From Chloroflexia bacterium (GTDB lineage Bacteria > Chloroflexota > Chloroflexia > Thermomicrobiales > JALYUS01), in the NCBI GenBank assembly GCA_025928215.1, contig JAICJW010000258.1, positions 1 to 6,631 on the forward strand: a stretch of 6,631 bases of DNA, read 5' to 3'. The notes under the pieces are model-generated. The model was given only the letters and a program-made list of their open reading frames with translations. It did no database searches and was not told the origin of the DNA. The position numbers and the translations under genes were made by a program. Of this stretch, positions 1 to 4,905 are shown piece after piece. Positions within the stretch are counted from its first letter, which is position 1. Each line of letters begins with the position of its first letter.

Positions 1-276
1 ACGGTGGTCGTGGCGGAGACGGCGGACCTGCTCGCGCTCCTGATCGGCGGGTTCGCGACGATCCTCAATCCGGGAACAATCGTGATCGGCGGCGGCATCG
101 GGCGGCGTGCCGCCGCGCTGATCCCCCGTATCCGGGAACGACTAACGGGGCGCGTGCCGTTCGTGCCCGCGCTCGCCGGATCGGTTTTGCACGAGCGGGC
201 GGTGCTCTATGGCGCGGCGGCCCTCGCCGATCGTTCCCTCGCGGGCGGCATTCACGTCACGGAGAGTCAGCCGTAG
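1..276 (+). CDS. ROK family protein (sugar kinase or regulator), C-terminal fragment
   Basis: This is the 3' end of a gene that starts before the window; the frame is open from base 1 and ends at TAG 274-276, leaving 91 residues. The hydrophobic strand and glycine turn in NPGTIVIGGGIGRR (about residues 24-37), followed by a helix with regularly spaced Arg and a closing GAAALA helix, is the typical end of ROK proteins (repressor, ORF, kinase), where the GGG turn lies in the ATP-binding lobe. ROK members are cytoplasmic sugar kinases such as glucokinase or N-acetylmannosamine kinase, or sugar-responsive repressors with an added N-terminal helix-turn-helix. The diagnostic N-terminal and zinc-binding regions are outside the window, so kinase and repressor cannot be separated. 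It precedes an amidohydrolase and a CUT1 ABC importer on the same strand, fitting a carbohydrate-related operon. The stop codon lies 3 bp before inverted repeat 280-370. Confidence 0.85.
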   Translation, partial: TVVVAETADLLALLIGGFATILNPGTIVIGGGIGRRAAALIPRIRERLTGRVPFVPALAGSVLHERAVLYGAAALADRSLAGGIHVTESQP

Positions 277-279
277 GGG

Positions 280-370
280 AGTAGTCAGTAGACAGTAGTC
301 GGTGGCCGGAAAAAGGGGTTTGGAGCGATTCCGTTTTCAACTGAGTACCGACTACTGTCTACTGACTACT
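280..370. repeat. Perfect heptamer inverted repeat (24-bp arms, 43-nt spacer)
   Basis: The left arm (280-303) is three tandem heptamers of the AGTAGTC type, the middle one being AGTAGAC, followed by GGT. The right arm (347-370) is its exact reverse complement, including the variant middle unit, so all 24 positions pair. The spacer (304-346) contains ATTCCGTTTTC at 328-338, which is closely matched in the spacer of the second repeat at 2932-3008. The element starts 3 bp after the upstream stop codon, and its right arm ends 2 bp before the ribosome binding site of the amidohydrolase. No T-tract follows, so it is not a classical intrinsic terminator. In RNA it would form a very stable stem that could protect the upstream message end or affect access to the downstream ribosome binding site; both roles are inference. 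Confidence 0.95.
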
Positions 371-372
371 TC

Positions 373-380
373 AAGGGAGG
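373..380 (+). promoter_or_regulatory. Ribosome binding site that sets the amidohydrolase start
   Basis: AAGGGAGG lies 5 nt before ATG 386. This strong Shine-Dalgarno match selects ATG 386 over the in-frame GTG at 302, which would translate through the spacer and right arm of the inverted repeat and add 28 residues unlike any amidohydrolase N-terminus. Confidence 0.85.
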
Positions 381-385
381 CATTG

Positions 386-1366
386 ATGTTCCAGGATTTA
401 CGGGTGATTGACTGGCACGTTCACTTCCCGATCTTCCCGGCGACGATGCGCCGCCAGCCGCCAACGCGGCGGCACATCCCGGAGGTCGGGATGGCGAAGC
501 GGCGCGCGGCGGTCGAGGCGGAGCGGGCGCAGTGGCGATACGCATGGGACTTCCCTGAGCCGGACCAAACGAAACGGACATGGGAAGAATACGCGGATAT
601 GTGGGACGACGAGGCAACGAAATATAGCCTGGACAAGGTCGTTTTCGTCACCGGGCCGGACAATGACACGCTCGCCGCGATCTGCAGCCGCCACCCGGAC
701 CACTTCATCGGCCTCGCGCACCACGATCCCTGCCAACCCGGCGCGGCGGCGGAGTTCGAGCGTGGCATTACCGAACTCGGCCTGCGCGGCTACAAGATGC
801 TCGCCCCGACGCTCGACTGGCGGATTGACGACGAGCGATACTACCCGATCTGGGAGGTTGCCGCGAAGCACGAAGTGCCGATCCTCTTCCATTTCGGTAT
901 GCAGGGCGGCGCGGGCGGCATCGCCTGGAACGAGAAGATCAGCCCGGTGCATCTCGAACAGCCGGCGAAGGACTTTCCGGAGGTCAACTTCGTCGTGCCG
1001 CACTTCGGTATCCAGTACGTCACGGACCTTCTCTTCCTCTGCTGGGCCTGCCCGAATGTCCATGTGGATACGTCGGGATCGAATCAGTGGGTGCGCTGGA
1101 TGCCCTATCCGCTGACGCTGGCCGATCTCTTCCATAAATTCTACGAGACGGTCGGCCCGGAGCGCATCCTGTTCGGCAGCGACAGTTCGTGGTTTCCGCG
1201 CGGATTTGCCCTGCGCTATCTGCAGGACCAGTTGCGAATTTGCCGCCTCGCGGGCTTCCCTCACGATCATTTGCAACTGATCTTCGGCGGGAATGCGGCG
1301 CGCCTGCTCGGCATTCCACTCGGCGCGGAGGTGGCGACATCCGAAACCGTCGGCGTCGGCAGATAG
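386..1366 (+). CDS. Amidohydrolase_2 family metal-dependent hydrolase or decarboxylase
   Basis: A 326-residue cytoplasmic TIM-barrel enzyme with no signal peptide. The Amidohydrolase_2 (ACMSD-like) metal site is recognisable: HVH at 11-13 after the first strand (IDWHVHF), His169 in PILFHFG, His206 in VVPHFG and Asp266 in ILFGSDSSW. In characterised ACMSD the equivalent residues bind one divalent metal and supply the catalytic histidine. RGYKML (134-139) and the closing GNAARLLG helix (302-309) are also typical. The family includes decarboxylases (ACMSD, gamma-resorcylate), lactonases and hydrolases, and nothing here fixes the substrate. Residues 20-80 form an Arg/Trp/Glu-rich insert after strand 1, typical of larger family members. 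Downstream, 58 bp separate it from the binding-protein gene, so it is probably co-transcribed and acts on the imported compound or a derivative. ATG 386 is chosen from its ribosome binding site. Confidence 0.88.
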   Translation: MFQDLRVIDWHVHFPIFPATMRRQPPTRRHIPEVGMAKRRAAVEAERAQWRYAWDFPEPDQTKRTWEEYADMWDDEATKYSLDKVVFVTGPDNDTLAAICSRHPDHFIGLAHHDPCQPGAAAEFERGITELGLRGYKMLAPTLDWRIDDERYYPIWEVAAKHEVPILFHFGMQGGAGGIAWNEKISPVHLEQPAKDFPEVNFVVPHFGIQYVTDLLFLCWACPNVHVDTSGSNQWVRWMPYPLTLADLFHKFYETVGPERILFGSDSSWFPRGFALRYLQDQLRICRLAGFPHDHLQLIFGGNAARLLGIPLGAEVATSETVGVGR

Positions 1367-1424
1367 ACGAACTATCGGAAGAGCGGGGGCATGATCGCCC
1401 CGGAAGACAGGGAGGAAACCCGAG

Positions 1425-2936
1425 ATGGAGAGCCAGCTACAGGTGACGCGGCGGCGGTTCCTCCGCATCGCCGCCGGGACGGCGGCGGGCGGCGTGCTGA
1501 CCGCCGTACTGGCGGCGTGCGGCAGTTCCAACAAGGCGACCGCGACGACGGCCAAGCCCGCCGCGACGCAAGGGCCAACGGTCGCGCCGTTCGCCACAGT
1601 CGCCCCCGCGGCGACGACCGCACCGGCCACCGGAGCGAGCACGACGACGGCGAGCGGCAGTGCGGCGGCCTCCGCGACGAGGGCGACGAGTGTGACGGGC
1701 AGTGCCGCCGCGCCATCCACAGGCGCTTCGGCGTACGAGCCGAAGAACGCCGTAACGATTGAATACTGGCAATATCAGTTCGACTCGAAGGTAGATCTCG
1801 TCAACAAACTGATCCCGGAGTTCCAGAAGCAGAACCCGAAGATCACCGTCAAGCATGTCAACTTCCCCTACGACGACTTCCGCACGAAGGTCGCGGCGGC
1901 GGTACAGGCGGGCCAGGGGCCGGATTCCCTGAATGTCTACTACGGCTGGCTCCCCGCCTACGTGCAATCCAAATTCCTCCAGCCCTTGCCGGACGAACTC
2001 TTCAGTGTGGACAAGGTCGAGAAGAACTTCTATGGCATGGTGCAGACCGCGAAATTCAACGGCGCGTACTACGCCGTGCCGACCGCTGTGCGCGTCCTCG
2101 CATTGTTCTGGAACAAGGACATGCTGAAAGAGGCGGGATTCACCGACGCACCGAAGAACTGGGAAGACCTGGTTAAGGTGGCGCAGGCGACGACGAAGCG
2201 CGATGCGAGCGGTAAGTTGTTGCAGGAAGGGATCACCTGGGGGCCGGACGGGCAGGGGCATGCGTGGTGGCGCGAGTGCCTGACCCGACAAAACGGCCTC
2301 GTGCCGATGAGCGAGGACCGCCGGAAACTGAACTGGAGCGACCCGCTCGGCGTCGAGGCGTTCACTTGGTACACCGATGAGGTGACGAAACTGAAGGTCG
2401 CGGAAAAGGGCTTCTACACGGACGACACGACCGCCTTCAAGACCGGCCACGCCGCGATGACCGTTGACGGCAACTTCCGCATCAGTACGCTCCAGAAAGA
2501 CGCGCCGACTCTCCAGTATGGCATCGCGCCCTTGCCGGAGCACAAGCAGAAGGCGACCTTCGCCTCGTTCTGGTGCAACAGCATCACGCGCAAGGCGGGC
2601 GATCCGAAGAGCGACCGCTACATCGCGGCGGCCCTCTTCAACAACTACCTCGCCTCCCCCGCCGTCCAGAAGCAGTGGACCCCGGCGGTCGGCGAACTGC
2701 CCGCCACGCCGTCCGTCGGGCAGGAATTCCTGAGCGACCCGCTCTACAAGGGGTTCGTCTCGCAACTCGGCGACGCGCATGCCACGTTCTATGTCTCCGA
2801 AGCGGACGACCGACAGGCGGTGATTGACGCGACGGATCAAGTCATTCTCAAGGGTGTCTCGCCCGCCGACGCTGTCAAAGAGGCGCAGGGCAAGGTGCAG
2901 GCGATAATGGATAAGTATTGGGCCGCAGAGAAGTAG
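1425..2936 (+). CDS. ABC transporter sugar-type substrate-binding lipoprotein (CUT1, SBP_bac_1)
   Basis: This 503-residue extracytoplasmic receptor delivers substrate to the two permeases encoded downstream. The N-terminus has a twin-arginine motif (TRRRFLR, 8-14), a hydrophobic stretch and a lipobox ending LAAC with Cys32 as the predicted lipidation site, so it is probably exported folded by Tat and anchored to the membrane. Residues 33 to about 103 are a low-complexity Ala/Thr/Ser/Pro linker. The binding fold then runs from about 108 to 503, with family features: VTIEYWQYQ strand (110-118), AGQGPDSL (162-169), AVPTAVRVLALFWNKDML (217-234), GHAAMTVDGNF (341-351) and a C-terminal SPADAVKEAQGKVQAIMDK helix (479-497). 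Length without the linker is normal for MalE/UgpB-type proteins. GGAGG at 1411-1415 is 9 nt before the ATG. The stop codon TAG lies inside the first heptamer of repeat 2932-3008. The substrate cannot be assigned; sugars are commonest for the family. Confidence 0.93.
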   Translation: MESQLQVTRRRFLRIAAGTAAGGVLTAVLAACGSSNKATATTAKPAATQGPTVAPFATVAPAATTAPATGASTTTASGSAAASATRATSVTGSAAAPSTGASAYEPKNAVTIEYWQYQFDSKVDLVNKLIPEFQKQNPKITVKHVNFPYDDFRTKVAAAVQAGQGPDSLNVYYGWLPAYVQSKFLQPLPDELFSVDKVEKNFYGMVQTAKFNGAYYAVPTAVRVLALFWNKDMLKEAGFTDAPKNWEDLVKVAQATTKRDASGKLLQEGITWGPDGQGHAWWRECLTRQNGLVPMSEDRRKLNWSDPLGVEAFTWYTDEVTKLKVAEKGFYTDDTTAFKTGHAAMTVDGNFRISTLQKDAPTLQYGIAPLPEHKQKATFASFWCNSITRKAGDPKSDRYIAAALFNNYLASPAVQKQWTPAVGELPATPSVGQEFLSDPLYKGFVSQLGDAHATFYVSEADDRQAVIDATDQVILKGVSPADAVKEAQGKVQAIMDKYWAAEK

Positions 2937-3008
2937 TCAGTAGTCAATAGTCAGTAGTCAGGGCGCCTATTCCCGTTTCTGGCTACTGACTACTGGCTAC
3001 TGACTACT
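2932..3008. repeat. Heptamer inverted repeat between binding protein and permease (29-bp arms)
   Basis: The left arm (2932-2960) is four tandem AGTAGTC-type heptamers (third unit AATAGTC) plus a final A. The right arm (2980-3008) is four heptamers in the opposite orientation, two carrying GGCTACT instead of GACTACT. In RNA this gives 29 positions with 26 Watson-Crick pairs, 2 G-U pairs and one A-C mismatch, around a 19-nt loop (2961-2979). The loop contains ATTCCCGTTTC (2969-2979), matching the spacer of the repeat at 280-370. The left arm begins in the last Lys codon of the binding protein and supplies its TAG stop. The right arm ends 6 bp before the GGAG ribosome binding site of the first permease. 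No T-tract follows. Confidence 0.93.
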
Positions 3009-3025
3009 CAGCACGGAGCGCGACG

Positions 3026-3907
3026 ATGACGCTTGCCAAACGGCGATGGCTGTGGGCGTACGCCTTTCTGCTCATCCCGCTCATTTTCTTCCTGACGATC
3101 CGGATCTGGCCGGCGGTGCAAGCGTTTAAGTTGAGCCTCTACGATTATGACCCGCTCGACACGGAGCATACATTCCGCGGCCTCGGCAACTACAGCGACC
3201 TCGTGCATGACAAGGTTTTCCGGCGCGCTCTCCTCAATACCTTCCTGTACGTCTTGTACGGCGTGCCGACCGGGCTGATCTTCAGCCTCGCCATCGCGCT
3301 TGGGTTGAAGCGGGTCAACCAATTCCGAGGTTTCCTGCGCTTCCTCTATTTCCTGCCGTACGTCACGGCGCTCGTCGCGGTCTCGTGGATCTGGCGATGG
3401 CTGTATCAGCCGAACGGACTTTTCAACAATCTCCTGCATAGCCTCGGCCTTGCCAACGCAGGCTTCCTCGGCAGCACGGGGCAGGCGCTCATCTCGGTCA
3501 CCGTTGTCACCATCTGGTACGGTCTCGGCTTTCAGGTCATCATCTTCCTCGCCGGGTTGGAGGGCATCCCGGATGTCTTCTACGAGGCGGCGGAACTCGA
3601 TGGCGCGACTGCGTGGCAGCGGTTCCGCTTCGTCACGCTGCCGCTTCTCAATCCCACCATCGTCTTCCTCGCCGTGATCGGCGTTATCCAGTCGCTGCAA
3701 ATCTTCACGCAGATCCGCAACCTGACAACGAACGGCGGGCCACTGAACAGTACGACGAGCCTCGTGCTCTATGTCTATCAACTCTCTTTCCAGACCCTCC
3801 CGGCGCGGATGGGCTACGGCGCGGCGATCACCGTCGTGCTCTTCGTGATGATCCTGCTCATCACCGTCGTCCAGTTGACAGTACTGACGAGGCGCTATGA
3901 ATACTAA
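3026..3907 (+). CDS. ABC transporter permease, MalF/UgpA type
   Basis: A 293-residue inner-membrane subunit that pairs with the next gene product to form the translocation pore of a CUT1 importer. Six hydrophobic segments can be seen at about residues 10-27, 69-94, 103-124, 154-178, 209-228 and 265-287. Between segments 4 and 5 lies the EAA loop that docks the ATPase: YEAAELDGATAWQRFRFVTL (186-205) followed by Pro206, with the conserved E-A-A, D-G-A and L-P positions intact. The start is ATG 3026 with GGAG at 3015-3018, 7 nt upstream. It follows the heptamer repeat, so its translation and message level may differ from those of the binding protein. Its last 11 bp overlap the second permease gene, indicating translational coupling. 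No ATPase gene is in the window; one must be supplied from elsewhere. Confidence 0.94.
   Translation: MTLAKRRWLWAYAFLLIPLIFFLTIRIWPAVQAFKLSLYDYDPLDTEHTFRGLGNYSDLVHDKVFRRALLNTFLYVLYGVPTGLIFSLAIALGLKRVNQFRGFLRFLYFLPYVTALVAVSWIWRWLYQPNGLFNNLLHSLGLANAGFLGSTGQALISVTVVTIWYGLGFQVIIFLAGLEGIPDVFYEAAELDGATAWQRFRFVTLPLLNPTIVFLAVIGVIQSLQIFTQIRNLTTNGGPLNSTTSLVLYVYQLSFQTLPARMGYGAAITVVLFVMILLITVVQLTVLTRRYEY
3889..3892 (+). promoter_or_regulatory. Weak ribosome binding site for the overlapping second permease
   Basis: GAGG lies only 4 nt before ATG 3897, inside the end of the first permease gene. The spacing is short, but no better site precedes any downstream in-frame start. Together with the 11-bp overlap this favours ATG 3897 by translational coupling. 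It is the weakest start assignment in the operon. Confidence 0.45.
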
Positions 3908-4883
3908 CCGACCCTCCGGCCCCTTCCCTCAACGGGAAAGGGGTCAGGGAGCGAGGCTTCTCGCCGTCACATCAGCCACCACGCCCGTGACGCGCGCGCG
4001 GGCCAGCACGAGCGCAACCACCGGCACGCGACGGCGCAACTGGCTCGGCGGGCCGTGGTGGCTCTATCTGCTGCTGCTGCTCGGTGGCCTCTGCATGATC
4101 GTGCCCTTCCTCTGGATGCTCGCGACTTCGTTCAAGCCGAACCCGGAAATCTACACAACGAACCTGATTCCTCAACACCCGACGCTGAGGAACTATACGA
4201 ACGTGTTGGAGAAGACGCAGTTCCCGCGCTGGTTCCTCAATAGCCTCATCATCGCCGCCATTACGACGCTCTCCGTCGCCTTCTTCGACTCGCTCGTCGG
4301 GTTCGTGCTGGCGAAGTACAATTTTCCCGGCAAGCGCGCGATCTTCATCATGATCCTCTCTACCTTGATGGTACCGACGGAGATGCTCGTGCTGCCGTGG
4401 TACCTGATGAGCGTCAACAATCATTGGGTGCGTGGCGACGTGGGGGGGATCGGCGATTATGCGGCGGGGTACTGGTCCATCATGTTCCCCGGCCTGATGA
4501 GCGGCTTTGGCGTCTTCTTGATGCGCCAGTTCTTCGAGGGCATCCCGGACGACCTCTTCGACGCGGCGCGACTTGACGGCGTGAGTGAATTCGGCCTCTA
4601 CTGGCGCATTGGCCTGCCGAGCGTCCGACCCGCGGTCGCCGCCTTGTGCATTTTCACCTTCCTCGGTAATTGGAATGCCTTCCTCTGGCCGCTGATCATC
4701 ACGAACGCCGATAAACTGCGCACCGTTCCGGTCGGCATCTCGTTCTTCAGTAGTGACGTTGGCTCCGCGTATGACCTCATCATGGCCTCCGCCTCACTCG
4801 CGACGCTGCCCGTCGTGATCGTCTTCGCGATCTTCCAGCGGCAAATCATCCGGGGCGTCGCGCTGACGGGGCTGAAGGGGTGA
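3897..4883 (+). CDS. ABC transporter permease, MalG/UgpE type
   Basis: A 328-residue inner-membrane subunit, partner of the preceding permease. Six hydrophobic segments lie at about residues 54-76, 113-138, 147-168, 192-211, 245-267 and 298-315. The ATPase-docking EAA loop reads LFDAARLDGVSEFGLYWRIG (220-239) and continues through Leu240 and Pro241, with D-A-A replacing E-A-A as is common in this subunit. The C-terminus VALTGLKG is typical of MalG-type proteins, where it is known to contact the ATPase dimer in maltose transporters. The roughly 50 residues before the first membrane segment are unusual: low complexity, rich in Arg, Thr, Ser and Ala, and partly encoded by a palindrome at 3920-3943. 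Members of this family usually have a shorter cytoplasmic lead, so either the palindrome inserted in frame or translation really starts further in. The lyase gene follows after 22 bp. Confidence 0.93.
   Translation: MNTNRPSGPFPQRERGQGARLLAVTSATTPVTRARASTSATTGTRRRNWLGGPWWLYLLLLLGGLCMIVPFLWMLATSFKPNPEIYTTNLIPQHPTLRNYTNVLEKTQFPRWFLNSLIIAAITTLSVAFFDSLVGFVLAKYNFPGKRAIFIMILSTLMVPTEMLVLPWYLMSVNNHWVRGDVGGIGDYAAGYWSIMFPGLMSGFGVFLMRQFFEGIPDDLFDAARLDGVSEFGLYWRIGLPSVRPAVAALCIFTFLGNWNAFLWPLIITNADKLRTVPVGISFFSSDVGSAYDLIMASASLATLPVVIVFAIFQRQIIRGVALTGLKG
3920..3943. repeat. CCCCTTCCC/GGGAAAGGGG palindrome inside the permease N-terminal coding region
   Basis: CCCCTTCCC (3920-3928) and GGGAAAGGGG (3934-3943) pair with a single bulged A around a 5-nt loop. 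The surrounding stretch (about 3908-3960) has a noncoding look: C/T-rich then G/A-rich, giving codons for Pro, Arg and Gly that do not resemble a permease. This kind of short C/G palindrome is typical of dispersed intergenic repeats. Its position, directly after the stop of the first permease, resembles a REP-type element caught in the junction between two transporter genes. Only one copy is in the window, so membership of a dispersed family is inference. Confidence 0.7.
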
Positions 4884-4905
4884 CGACGAATAAGGAATTA
4901 TAACT

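Noticed and set aside
280..370. Inverted repeat as an intrinsic transcription terminator
   Set aside because: The stem is long, but no run of T follows on either strand, and the loop is 43 nt. A message-stabilising or mobile-repeat role fits better.
302..385. GTG 302 as an extended start for the amidohydrolase
   Set aside because: It would translate the inverted-repeat spacer and right arm and has no Shine-Dalgarno sequence. ATG 386 has an excellent one.
277..385. Promoter for the amidohydrolase operon
   Set aside because: No -35/-10 pair with credible spacing was found; the region is mostly inverted repeat, so co-transcription from upstream is as likely.
1384..1400. GGGGC/GCCCC mini-hairpin before the binding-protein gene
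   Set aside because: The 5-bp stem with a 6-nt loop is expected by chance in such GC-rich sequence and is not linked to a clear regulatory layout.
398..1720. Long open frame of 440 codons on the minus strand
   Set aside because: It lies opposite the amidohydrolase and binding-protein genes, which have clear family motifs and ribosome binding sites. Its Arg/Val/Ala-rich translation has no recognisable domain and is an effect of GC-rich codon positions.
1437..2840. Open frame of 467 codons on the minus strand
   Set aside because: It is an antisense shadow of the binding-protein gene, with low-complexity Arg/Gly runs opposite the Ala/Thr linker and no domain.
2932..3008. Short repeats considered as a CRISPR array
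   Set aside because: The 7-bp units are tandem without unique spacers and form two opposing blocks, so this is an inverted heptamer repeat.
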